Shown: positions 56,141-64,000 of the stretch, one piece after another
Numbering within the stretch: position 1 is the stretch's first letter
Layout of the letters: each line of letters begins with the position of its first letter
NCBI RefSeq assembly: GCF_000413935.1
Contig: NZ_KE340380.1
Span: 372,001-436,000 of the forward strand
Direction of reading: 5' to 3'
Length of the DNA stretch: 64,000 nt
Source of the DNA: Acinetobacter colistiniresistens
Lineage (GTDB): Bacteria > Pseudomonadota > Gammaproteobacteria > Pseudomonadales > Moraxellaceae
Notes under the pieces: generated by a model
The model's database searches: none
What the model was told of the DNA's origin: nothing
What the model saw: the letters and a program-made list of their open reading frames with translations, nothing else
Translations under genes and position numbers: made by a program

Positions 56141-57286
56141 ATGTCAAATTCTAAACCAGACTCACATAGCACTGCATATATCCCAACGTCACCTGCTGAG
56201 CGTTATGCTCAAGCACTTGAGTCAGGGCAATTCATGCCAGATGAGGCTCAAGCACAAGCAGTGCAAGAGTTGGATCGAGTATGGAAAGAGTTACTTACTC
56301 GCTATAAAGCATCGAAGAAAGCGTTTCGACGTTTCCGTCGTCAAACCTATCCAAAAGGTGTATATATGTGGGGTGGTGTAGGTCGGGGCAAAACATGGTT
56401 GATGGATCAGTTTTATGAATCTGTTCCATTTCGCCGTAAGATGCGGATGCACTTCCATCACTTTATGCAACATGTTCATAAAGAGTTGAATAAACTTTCG
56501 GGTCAACGTAATCCACTAGATTTGGTTGCAGATCAGATTTATAAAGACGCTGTTGTAATTTGCTTTGACGAATTTTTCGTATCAAATGTAACGGATGCCA
56601 TGATTTTAAGTGATCTGTTCCAAAAGCTCTTTGAGCGTGGTATCACTTTGGTTGCAACATCGAATATTGCACCAGATGGTTTATATAAAAACGGAATTCA
56701 TCGTGATCGTTTCCTGCCGACGATTGAGTTGGTCAAGAAGAACTGTATGGTTTTAAATGTTGATGCAGGCGTAGATTATCGTTTACGTGTCTTGAAACAG
56801 GCGCAATTATTTAAATATCCCTTAACAGATGATGCCCAAGCGTGGTTGGCTGGGCGTTTTAAAGCACTGACCCAAACACAGACGCAATCCAATTCACCAA
56901 TCATGATTAACAATCGTGTGGTGGAAACTTTAGGTCATACAGAAGATGTGTTGTGGTGTGAATTTTCAGAGTTATGCTTCAAGCCACGTAGCCCAGCAGA
57001 CTTTATTGAAATTGCCAACATTTATAATACTGTGCTAGTGAGTCATGTTCCGCATTTGACCGACTTCCTGTCGGAAGGAACTCGCCGCTTTATTTACTTG
57101 GTCGATGAATTTTATGACCGAGGCGTAAAACTGATTTTAACCTCTGAAGACTCAATCATTGATCTTTATGAAGGTGAAAAATTAGCATTTGAAATTGAAC
57201 GGACACGTTCACGTTTACTGGAAATGCAATCCGATGATTATTTGCATTCGGAGCATCGACAGATTCAAGTGGCTCAAACTTCATAA
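56141..57286 (+). CDS. zapE: Cell division protein ZapE (AFG1-like ATPase)
   Basis: 381 residues. Walker A GGVGRGKTWLMD, Walker B VICFDEFFVSN, and the C-terminal arginine region are typical of ZapE/AFG1. It associates with FtsZ under stress in E. coli. A single-gene unit closed by a UUCG-loop terminator. Confidence 0.93.
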   Translation: MSNSKPDSHSTAYIPTSPAERYAQALESGQFMPDEAQAQAVQELDRVWKELLTRYKASKKAFRRFRRQTYPKGVYMWGGVGRGKTWLMDQFYESVPFRRKMRMHFHHFMQHVHKELNKLSGQRNPLDLVADQIYKDAVVICFDEFFVSNVTDAMILSDLFQKLFERGITLVATSNIAPDGLYKNGIHRDRFLPTIELVKKNCMVLNVDAGVDYRLRVLKQAQLFKYPLTDDAQAWLAGRFKALTQTQTQSNSPIMINNRVVETLGHTEDVLWCEFSELCFKPRSPADFIEIANIYNTVLVSHVPHLTDFLSEGTRRFIYLVDEFYDRGVKLILTSEDSIIDLYEGEKLAFEIERTRSRLLEMQSDDYLHSEHRQIQVAQTS

Positions 57287-57289
57287 ATG

Positions 57290-57317
57290 AAAGGCATTCT
57301 TCGGAATGCCTTTTTTT
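57290..57317 (+). terminator. Intrinsic terminator of zapE
   Basis: AAAGGCATTC - TTCG - GAATGCCTTT (57290-57313) followed by T-run. The TTCG loop stabilises the stem. Confidence 0.92.
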
Positions 57318-57575
57318 ATAAACTTATAGGGATAAGGCTTTATTCTTGGTCGAATTTTGTTATAACTAGATGAGTTTGAAAAAGGGAGTATGTTGCATAA
57401 CTAGAAAACAAGCACGCATCATTTGATATTTTGATAAGTATAAAAAAATATGTTTGTCAATACTTCTAATGAGGAAAATGCTTACTATTTAGGAATGTGA
57501 TATTACTATTCAGGCTAGTATAAATCAGTATACTAGAATTCTTGTTATAAAAAGTTAGCACCATCAGGAAAGACA

Positions 57576-59738
57576 ATGACTGTACGTATTCAAAAAGGCA
57601 AGCTAGCGATTGCTAAAGAACTTTACGATTTCATCGAAAATGAAGCTTTACCAGGTACTGGTTTAGAGAGTGAAACTTACTGGAAAAACTTCGAGCAAGT
57701 CGTTGTCGACCTTAGCCCAAAAAACAAAGCATTATTGGCTAAGCGTGATGAACTTCAAGCAAAGATTGACGAATGGCATCGCAACAATAAATTTGAATTA
57801 AATGCTTACAAGGCATTCTTAACTGAAATTGGTTACTTAGAGCCAGAAGTTGCTGATTTTCAGGTAACGACTGAAAACGTTGACGAAGAAATTGCATTAT
57901 TGGCTGGCCCACAACTTGTTGTACCTGTGCGTAATGCACGTTACAGCTTGAACGCTGCAAATGCACGTTGGGGTTCTTTATATGACGCACTGTATGGTAC
58001 AGATGTTATTTCTGAAGAAGGTGGCGCAGAGAAAGGCAAAGGCTATAACCCAGTTCGTGGTGATAAAGTCATTGCTTTTGCCAAGGACTTCTTAAACCAA
58101 ACTTTCCCATTGGCACAAGGTTCGCATGCAGATGCAACTCAATATGCAGTGGTGAATAACGGTTTAGCTGTGACGCTCAAAGATGGTTCAACCACGACTT
58201 TAGCACACGAATCCCAGTTTGTCGGTTTCAATGGTGAAGCGGCGAGCCCAACTGAAATCGTTTTATTAAATAATGGCTTGCATGTGATTATCGAAATTGA
58301 TGCAAATAGCCCGATTGGTAAAACAGATGCGGCTGGCGTTAAAGATTTAACCCTTGAAGCTGCCGTGACCACGATTCAGGATTTGGAAGATTCGGTTGCA
58401 GCGGTTGATGCTGAAGAGAAAGTGGAAGGCTACCGTAACTGGTTAGGTCTAATGAAAGGTGACTTGCAAGAGTCAATTGAGAAAAATGGTAAAACCATTA
58501 CGCGTACCTTAAACAAAGACCGTACTGTACAGAATCTGATTGGTGGTACAACGACATTGCATGGTCGTTCATTAATGTTGCTTCGTAACGTAGGCCACTT
58601 AATGACAAACCCAGCGATCCTTGTTGAGGGTGAAGAAGTGTTCGAAGGCATCATGGATGCTTTAGTTACACCTTTGCTGACCGTTGCTGATATTCGCGGT
58701 CAAAACGAGAACAAAAACTCGCGTAAAGGTTCAATGTATATCGTTAAGCCAAAAATGCATGGCCCAGAAGAAGTGGCATTTGCGGTTGAACTGTTTGAGC
58801 GTGCTGAACAAGCCATCGGTTTGCCTGCTAAATCACTCAAAATCGGGATCATGGATGAAGAACGCCGTACGTCTGTGAACTTGAAAAACTGTATCTTTGC
58901 TGCAAAAGACCGTACCATTTTCATTAACACGGGCTTTATGGACCGTACAGGCGATGAAATCCATACGTCTATGGAAGCTGCGCCAGTTGTGCGTAAAGAA
59001 GCTGTTAAAACCCAAAAATGGATTGCTGCTTACGAAAACCGTAACGTTGCAATCGGCTTAGCATGTGGTTTACAAGGTAAAGCGCAAATTGGTAAAGGCA
59101 TGTGGCCAAAACCAGATAGCATGAAAGATATGTTGGCGACCAAGACCGCACATCCAAATGCAGGTGCAACTTGTGCATGGGTTCCATCACCAACAGGCGC
59201 AGTACTGCATGCATTGCACTACCATCAAATCAATGTAAAAGCACGTCAAGATGTATTGGCTGCTGAAGACATGCTGACTTTAGATGACTTGTTAACGCCG
59301 CCATTTGCACCAGAAACAAACTGGTCTGCAGAAGAGTTAAACAACGAACTTGAAAATAACTGTCAAGGGATCTTGGGTTATGTGGTTCGTTGGGTAGATC
59401 TTGGTGTTGGTTGTTCTAAAGTACCAGACATTAATAACGTTGGCTTAATGGAAGACCGTGCTACTTTACGTATTTCATCTCAACACGTTGCAAACTGGTT
59501 GCGTCACGGTATCGTAACGCGTGCGCAAGTTGAAGAAGTACTTAAGCGTATGGCGGTGATCGTTGATCAACAAAATGCCAATGATCCGCTGTATACACCA
59601 ATGGCACCAAACTTTGATGGTATTGCATTCCAAGCCGCTTCTGACTTGATCTTCAAGGGCGCTGAGCAACCATCGGGTTATACCGAGCCATTGTTACATG
59701 CTGCACGTTTAAAGTTAAAAGGTTATACAGGTGATTAA
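57576..59738 (+). CDS. glcB: Malate synthase G
   Basis: 720 residues, the usual length of isoform G. Visible: [35 protein letters not shown] with catalytic acidic residues, and the late [13 protein letters not shown] and [16 protein letters not shown]. It condenses glyoxylate and acetyl-CoA to malate in the glyoxylate cycle. A 289-base region upstream holds its promoter. Followed by a terminator. Confidence 0.97.
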   Translation: MTVRIQKGKLAIAKELYDFIENEALPGTGLESETYWKNFEQVVVDLSPKNKALLAKRDELQAKIDEWHRNNKFELNAYKAFLTEIGYLEPEVADFQVTTENVDEEIALLAGPQLVVPVRNARYSLNAANARWGSLYDALYGTDVISEEGGAEKGKGYNPVRGDKVIAFAKDFLNQTFPLAQGSHADATQYAVVNNGLAVTLKDGSTTTLAHESQFVGFNGEAASPTEIVLLNNGLHVIIEIDANSPIGKTDAAGVKDLTLEAAVTTIQDLEDSVAAVDAEEKVEGYRNWLGLMKGDLQESIEKNGKTITRTLNKDRTVQNLIGGTTTLHGRSLMLLRNVGHLMTNPAILVEGEEVFEGIMDALVTPLLTVADIRGQNENKNSRKGSMYIVKPKMHGPEEVAFAVELFERAEQAIGLPAKSLKIGIMDEERRTSVNLKNCIFAAKDRTIFINTGFMDRTGDEIHTSMEAAPVVRKEAVKTQKWIAAYENRNVAIGLACGLQGKAQIGKGMWPKPDSMKDMLATKTAHPNAGATCAWVPSPTGAVLHALHYHQINVKARQDVLAAEDMLTLDDLLTPPFAPETNWSAEELNNELENNCQGILGYVVRWVDLGVGCSKVPDINNVGLMEDRATLRISSQHVANWLRHGIVTRAQVEEVLKRMAVIVDQQNANDPLYTPMAPNFDGIAFQAASDLIFKGAEQPSGYTEPLLHAARLKLKGYTGD

Positions 59739-59751
59739 GCTCATCTAATAT

Positions 59752-59776
59752 AAAAAGCCTCTTCGGAGGCTTTTTT
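59752..59776 (+). terminator. Intrinsic terminator of glcB
   Basis: AAAAAGCCTC - TTCG - GAGGCTTTTTT (59752-59776). Confidence 0.93.
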
Positions 59777-59895
59777 ATTTCCGTGGCTTGAAGGAAGCTT
59801 TGATTGAGAAATAGATCTAAAACAGGATTAAGCATTATCTTGATCAAATTTTTGCTATAATTGCTACAGTTTGATCATTTAGTCGAATCATAGCG

Positions 59896-60516
59896 ATGTC
59901 ACAAATTTTAAAATTAGATGCTTTAAAACAAGCGCAAGTTTCTACCTCACCGTATCCTTACTTTGTTGTAGAAAACTCAATTGTGGACAGTGAAGTAAAA
60001 GCTGTTATTCAGGATTTTCCAAAAATCCAGCAAGGTGGTAGCTATAATATCGAAGATGTTGAGATTAAACCTAATTTTGATCGTTTCTTAAAATCGTTAG
60101 ATACCAAAGAATTTCGTCAAATCTTGACTGAAAAATTTGATGTTGATGTGATGGAACATCCGATGATGATCACTTTACGTGGTTATTCACGTCAAAAGGA
60201 TGGTCGTATTCATTCCGACTCGAAAACCAAGTTGTTGACCATTTTGATTTATTTAAATGAATCTTGGGATGCGCCGACAGGCCGTTTACGCATCTTGAAT
60301 GATGAAAAGAATATGGATGACTATGTTGCAGAGATTGATGCTGGACCAGGAACCCTTGTTGCATTTAAGGTGACAGATAATGGTTGGCATGGATATGTAC
60401 CTTTTGAAGGGCAACGTCAATCGATCCAGATTAATTTCTTAACCAGTGATAAAGCCAATGCAAAACATCGTTTTATCCACGGCTTAAGTGCGAAGATGAA
60501 AAAATTATTTGGTTAA
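59896..60516 (+). CDS. 2-oxoglutarate/Fe(II)-dependent oxygenase
   Basis: 206 residues. The iron-binding triad is suggested by HSDSKTK (HxD) and NGWHGYV (His), with the LIYLNESWDAPTGRLRIL strand pattern of the P4H-like fold. Substrate is unknown. It ends at a terminator that an IS4-family element has split. Confidence 0.75.
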   Translation: MSQILKLDALKQAQVSTSPYPYFVVENSIVDSEVKAVIQDFPKIQQGGSYNIEDVEIKPNFDRFLKSLDTKEFRQILTEKFDVDVMEHPMMITLRGYSRQKDGRIHSDSKTKLLTILIYLNESWDAPTGRLRILNDEKNMDDYVAEIDAGPGTLVAFKVTDNGWHGYVPFEGQRQSIQINFLTSDKANAKHRFIHGLSAKMKKLFG

Positions 60517-60530
60517 TTTGATCTAAGAAT

Positions 60531-60547
60531 AAAAAGGAGGGTTGATG
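60531..60547 (+). terminator. Left half of a terminator split by the IS4-family insertion
   Basis: AAAAAGGAGG at 60531-60540 and its partner CCTCCTTTTT at 61831-61840 would form a 10-bp stem with loop GTTGATG before the IS landed. The two halves are now about 1.3 kb apart. Confidence 0.85.
60540..60547. repeat. Target-site duplication of the IS4-family element, left copy
   Basis: GGTTGATG here is repeated at 61823-61830 on the other side of the element: an 8-bp duplication. Confidence 0.88.
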
Positions 60548-61822
60548 CCACTGCTGTCCCACAAATATCACAAGAAGAACCTCAATTGAGGTTCTTCTTG
60601 TTTTCGCCATTTTTTATCAGGCACAAAGAGTGACCTTAAAAGTTTCCTTTCAAATAAATTGACCTGAATAATTCTCAGTAAACGCTGAACACTCCATCCT
60701 TCTTGTGCCATGTGTTTAGCGAAGTTCACCAGCAAATAGGCAATTAATGCAATCCATATTTGCGTTTGTATCGCATTGCGGCTTCGACCTAGAAATGACT
60801 TCAGTTTTAAATTCTGCTTGATGGCTTTAAAGAATAACTCAATCTTCCAGCGATCTTTATAAATTGCAGCAATGGTGGATGCTGCCAGATGAAAGTTGTT
60901 GCTCAGAAATTCGAATGTTCTTTTCTTATCTGTATCATAAAACTCTATACGTCTTAATAATTCAGGTGCGCCTCTTTTCTTGGCATGCGCACTGCTCAAT
61001 TCAATACATTCATCCGCAATAATCCCTTTAGTCTCTAATACGCTGCGGCTTGATTTAACTTGATAAACTGTCTTTGGGCGTAGCCGGGTTACAAAGCTGA
61101 CGTTCTGAAGTGTCAACTGAGCAAACCATTGATAATCAACATATCCTTTATCAAAGACGATAATGCTGCCAGCAGGAAATTTAAATGCTCTGCCTTGCAC
61201 CATATCATTTTCAATACCATCCCCAAGCGCTACAAATTCAGGAATGGTATTGCTGTGATTTAAGCCAACACTGAGTTTAATACTGGCTTTGGATTCATGC
61301 ACTTTTGCCCATGCGCACAATGACAGTGAAAGATCAATATGACTGGCATCTAGTGAATACAGCGGATTTTTGAATCTAAATTTATGTGCAGTTTTAGAGT
61401 TTTCACAGCGCTGAAGCAGCTGTGTGAACAATTGCTGATACAGGCTGGCGGGCTGTTCTTCGTTGAGTCTTGCTAAGGTGCTTCGCGCAATTCTCTTCGC
61501 GCCAAGATGATAGAGCTTTTCCTGCTGGGATTCGAGATTGGATTGAATGTCTCTTAAGCTTTGCCGACAAGAAAGTTGGGACATCAATATAGCAACAAAC
61601 TGATCCCAGCGGGTGGCTGATCTTAATTTTTGCCCAGAGTGGTGTAGTTTAGCCAGACGTTCAAAATCTTGTCTTAGAATGGGTTTGAGTAATTGATGAA
61701 ATACGGTATTCTGATGTGACAAAACCTGACTCCTTTATAGTTAAAGTGTTTGTTTGCACTCATATTTTAACTATTTAGACTCAGGTTTTTTTTATTTAAA
61801 GCAAACTATGGGACAGTAGTGG
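60548..61822 (-). mobile_element. IS4-family insertion sequence, complete
   Basis: A 1275-bp element. Inverted ends CCACTGCTGTCCCA (60548-60561) and the reverse of 61809-61822 (CCACTACTGTCCCA) differ at one base. It carries one transposase gene and 8-bp target duplications. The 8-bp duplication and transposase type would fit the ISPepr1-like group of IS4. It inserted in the loop of the oxygenase-gene terminator. Confidence 0.92.
60568..61722 (-). CDS. IS4-family DDE transposase
   Basis: 384 residues. Acidic positions in YSLDASHIDLSL (D) and VFDKGYVDYQWF (D) and the YREK-like C-terminal YKDRWKIELFFKAIKQNL with its glutamate match IS4 transposases. TTG start with GGAG upstream. Full length, so probably active. 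Confidence 0.9.
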   Translation of the reverse strand: MSHQNTVFHQLLKPILRQDFERLAKLHHSGQKLRSATRWDQFVAILMSQLSCRQSLRDIQSNLESQQEKLYHLGAKRIARSTLARLNEEQPASLYQQLFTQLLQRCENSKTAHKFRFKNPLYSLDASHIDLSLSLCAWAKVHESKASIKLSVGLNHSNTIPEFVALGDGIENDMVQGRAFKFPAGSIIVFDKGYVDYQWFAQLTLQNVSFVTRLRPKTVYQVKSSRSVLETKGIIADECIELSSAHAKKRGAPELLRRIEFYDTDKKRTFEFLSNNFHLAASTIAAIYKDRWKIELFFKAIKQNLKLKSFLGRSRNAIQTQIWIALIAYLLVNFAKHMAQEGWSVQRLLRIIQVNLFERKLLRSLFVPDKKWRKQEEPQLRFFL

Positions 61823-61830
61823 GGTTGATG
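61823..61830. repeat. Target-site duplication of the IS4-family element, right copy
   Basis: GGTTGATG, identical to 60540-60547. Confidence 0.88.
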
Positions 61831-61877
61831 CCTCCTTTTTTTAACTTTATTTTTTAGAGATACGTAGTGATCTGCTT

Positions 61878-62543
61878 ATGTGTGCTAACTATAAACCTTT
61901 GACGGTTGAACAAGCCAAACAGCTAGAATTGCCTTTGATTCCGTTTGAATATGTGGATGAGGTTTACCCAAGCTATAAAACGCCTTTGCTGTTTAAATCG
62001 GAGCAGGGGCTAGAGTGGCGTGAAGTATTATTTGGTTTAGTACCGAAGTGGTCGGAAGATACCAATATTTCTAAGCATACTTATAATGCAAGACATGAAA
62101 CTATCTTTCAGAAACCCAGTTTTCTTGAAGCAGCATCTAAATGCAAGTTTGGTGTGATTCCTGTTTCAGAGTTCTATGAAAGTAAGTATATCGATAATAA
62201 ACCGCAACGCTGGGGTGTACGCCGTAAAGATGGGCAAGCGTTTTATATTGCAGCACTTTATGAGATCCGTAAATTGAATGAACACACTGTTCGTTCAGCG
62301 ACCATGCTGACTATGGACGCGATAGACCACCCGATGATGAAGGATTTCCATGAACCGGGTAATGTGAAGCGATCCGTGGTGGTTATTCCACATGAGCGCT
62401 TGGATGAGTGGTTAAGCCTGAAGCAACCCCATCAACTCTATGGGTTTATGAATGGCTTTCCCGTAGAGGAGTTTGAATGTTCTTATGTATCGAAAGCAAG
62501 GCTCGAAAAAGTAACCCCACAACTCAATATGTTTGACTTGTAA
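61878..62543 (+). CDS. SRAP-family DNA-protein crosslink protein (YedK/HMCES)
   Basis: 221 residues. Cys2 (MCANYKP) is the catalytic residue that links to abasic sites. The asparagine in YNARHET, glutamate in PVSEFYES and histidine in DAIDHPMM complete the site. It shields abasic sites in single-stranded DNA. Starts from an ATG at 61878. A terminator follows. Confidence 0.93.
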   Translation: MCANYKPLTVEQAKQLELPLIPFEYVDEVYPSYKTPLLFKSEQGLEWREVLFGLVPKWSEDTNISKHTYNARHETIFQKPSFLEAASKCKFGVIPVSEFYESKYIDNKPQRWGVRRKDGQAFYIAALYEIRKLNEHTVRSATMLTMDAIDHPMMKDFHEPGNVKRSVVVIPHERLDEWLSLKQPHQLYGFMNGFPVEEFECSYVSKARLEKVTPQLNMFDL

Positions 62544-62559
62544 TTTTAACAATAAAAAC

Positions 62560-62586
62560 AAAGGCTTCAATATTGAAGCCTTTTTT
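62560..62586 (+). terminator. Intrinsic terminator after the yedK-like gene
   Basis: AAAGGCTTCAA (62560-62570) pairs with the inverse ending TTTTTT. It also lies at the 3' end of the convergent MarR gene. Confidence 0.85.
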
Positions 62587-62597
62587 ATCTCTGTTTG

Positions 62598-63062
62598 TTA
62601 ACGCGCAAGATTCTTAAACATATGACGCAGAATTTCCATCGTCTTTTCAATTTGTAAAGGCGTAAGACCATCAAAAGATTGCTCTAGGATGATGGCTGTA
62701 AGATCATTAATTTTTGTGATCATCTCTTGGCCTTTTTCTGTAAGAAAAACACGTGTTATACGGCCATCTTCTTTACATGAATAGGTATCGATATAGCCTT
62801 CATCTTTAAGGCGATAAACGATTTTGGTGGTTGTAGACATTTTTGAAATAACCATGTCTGAAAGCTCTGACACACTTGCATGTGGTTTGACATGTAAGGC
62901 GATTAAAATACGACGACGAGAATTGTCTAGACCATATTTTTTAAGTACGTTGTCAATGTTTTGGACGTATTGAGCATTTACTTGAGAAATCCAGTAAAAA
63001 GGGAAGTCTTCTAGGTTAAATGAATCGGCTGTAGGTAAAAAACGCGCATATTTTTTTGGCAT
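62598..63062 (-). CDS. MarR-family transcriptional regulator
   Basis: 154 residues. Winged helix visible: ASVSELSDMVISKMSTTTKIVYRLKDEGYI with the wing DGRITRVFLTEKG. The ATG at 63062 has AGGA eight bases upstream. The target is unknown; no operator was recognised nearby. Confidence 0.9.
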   Translation of the reverse strand: MPKKYARFLPTADSFNLEDFPFYWISQVNAQYVQNIDNVLKKYGLDNSRRRILIALHVKPHASVSELSDMVISKMSTTTKIVYRLKDEGYIDTYSCKEDGRITRVFLTEKGQEMITKINDLTAIILEQSFDGLTPLQIEKTMEILRHMFKNLAR

Positions 63063-63734
63063 CACTTATTTCCTGCTTGCACAAGGAGCGACATCTTGTT
63101 GCTCCTAGATTCCATGAAATGTCTCTAACTTTCCTGTTAAAAAAATCAATTTCCAGATTTTTTTAGCATTCCATTTTTTAACACTTTTATCGAAAGATAA
63201 TGCTGGAATTATCTTAATTCTAAATGAATAAGTCATCATAAAATTCACATAAATCAGCTATTAATGATGTACTATCCAGTCGTCATTCCTTTGCAGATTA
63301 TGTTCAAGTTTTGAATTCTTGCTCATCTGTAGAATAATCATATTGTAGAAAAAAAATACGATTTTTGACGTGACATTTTTATAATAATTTCTGTCTAAAA
63401 TGTCATAAATATAGAAAATCAATATATTTAAAAAATAAATAATGCTTAAAAAATAGAGAATACAAATGCTTGTATTAATCAATTGGTTAAAATATGGCAC
63501 ATCAAAAAATTAAAAAAGTTGAATAAATACATTCTTTATCACATTTTTCCGATGAAATTTTATCATTGATTGTTTGAAAATCATTGGAATCAAGTGGTTT
63601 GAGTCAATCGTGATGGAGTATGGTTGCTGTAATCAATAAATCTAAGCGGACGGGATATTTAAGATAAAAAGACGCATCTAAACAGGATTACAGGTTTAGA
63701 TGCGTAAAGTACCAATCGGAGAAAGTGCGTAGAT
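63063..63734. other. AT-rich intergenic stretch between the MarR gene and the edge hydrolase
   Basis: 672 bases of low GC. It holds the MarR gene's promoter region and, at 63672-63705, the terminator of the hydrolase. A 79-codon minus-strand frame in the middle (63261-63500) is very hydrophobic and AT-driven, without a convincing start; I do not call it a gene. Confidence 0.45.
63672..63705 (-). terminator. Intrinsic terminator of the edge hydrolase gene
   Basis: ACGCATCTAAAC (63672-63683) pairs perfectly with GTTTAGATGCGT (63694-63705). On the minus strand TCTTTTTATCTT follows. Confidence 0.88.
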
Positions 63735-64000
63735 TTAAATTCGCAGTTCGCTTTCTATGAGTGACCATAATTTTTGATGGGATTTTTTAAACATCAGCAT
63801 GTGTCCAATGTATTTATAACCGTGCTGCTGTGGATTCAATTCAATCAATTTAGTTGAGGCATTTGGATATAAACGTAAGAGATCTTGGACATTTTCCTGT
63901 GTGGCAATTTCGTCATCGCTTGCCCAGAAAGAGGTGATTGGGCATTGAATTTCTTGGTGATAGTCTTCAAAAATGGTCTTGCCAATCGCATTCATCACAT
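63735..64000 (-). CDS. Alpha/beta hydrolase, C-terminal part cut by the window edge
   Basis: The frame is open to the right edge, so this is the tail of a longer gene. About 87 residues with a CPITSFWASDDEIA acidic loop and a HMLMF segment that could hold the catalytic histidine. The full family cannot be decided. Confidence 0.65.
   Translation of the reverse strand, partial: VMNAIGKTIFEDYHQEIQCPITSFWASDDEIATQENVQDLLRLYPNASTKLIELNPQQHGYKYIGHMLMFKKSHQKLWSLIESELRI

Noticed and set aside
63261..63500. A 79-codon hydrophobic minus-strand frame
   Set aside because: It is in very AT-rich DNA where such frames arise by chance, and has no ribosome-binding site.

Overview
The window is about 64 kb of Acinetobacter-like chromosome (gammaproteobacteria, Moraxellaceae). 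The evidence is the low-GC coding style, the amgK-murU muropeptide recycling pair divergent from lptD-surA, the exbB-exbD-msbA-lpxK-kdsB lipid A block, and a dispersed gspHIJK minor-pseudopilin cluster. The species cannot be fixed from sequence alone. Most of the window is core housekeeping DNA with two intact insertion sequences, one disrupted transporter gene and a few accessory insertions.

Layout. 1-1.8 kb: an edge gene fragment and pepD. 1.8-10 kb: an RNA-repair locus. On the minus strand a sigma-54-type promoter precedes rtcB, an uncharacterised small gene, a DIP1984-family gene and rtcA. A small membrane-protein gene, RNase Z and the activator gene rtcR follow. An IS3-family element (3607-4915, ATT target duplication) now splits this operon, and a 258-base gap before rtcA may hold a structured RNA. 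10-17 kb: DUF2157 membrane protein, hydrolase, yaaA, an HD-domain protein, thiG-thiS-DUF423, rpoH and a TusA-like gene. 17-26 kb: cold-shock protein, rhlB-like helicase, fba, surA-lptD, and divergent amgK-murU. 26-34 kb: rsmG-parA-parB, then exbB-exbD-msbA-lpxK-kdsB-holB. 34-41 kb: three accessory secreted-protein genes between holB and pilZ, then tatD, a TetR gene and gspHIJK. GspI and GspJ have unusually long prepilin leaders built from short DNA repeats.

41-50 kb: queD, ung, an enoyl-CoA hydratase-family gene, tadA, an SRPBCC gene, cmk, rpsA, ihfB, lapA, then azlD-azlC with a divergent XRE-cupin regulator, and pyrF. 50-57 kb: lysO-like exporter, TetR gene, a frameshifted Bcr/CflA-type MFS gene with a near-perfect operator, a Baeyer-Villiger-type monooxygenase divergent from an AraC-type regulator, and zapE. 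57-64 kb: glcB, a 2OG-Fe(II) oxygenase, an IS4-family element (60548-61822) that landed in the loop of that gene's terminator, a YedK/HMCES-type protein, a MarR regulator and a hydrolase cut by the window edge.

How the parts work together: RtcR should sense RNA with 2',3'-cyclic phosphate ends and switch on the rtcB operon from the sigma-54 promoter. The msbA-lpxK-kdsB, lptD-surA and amgK-murU groups serve envelope building and recycling. rsmG-parAB serves chromosome segregation. cmk-rpsA-ihfB-lapA is a conserved growth-linked block.
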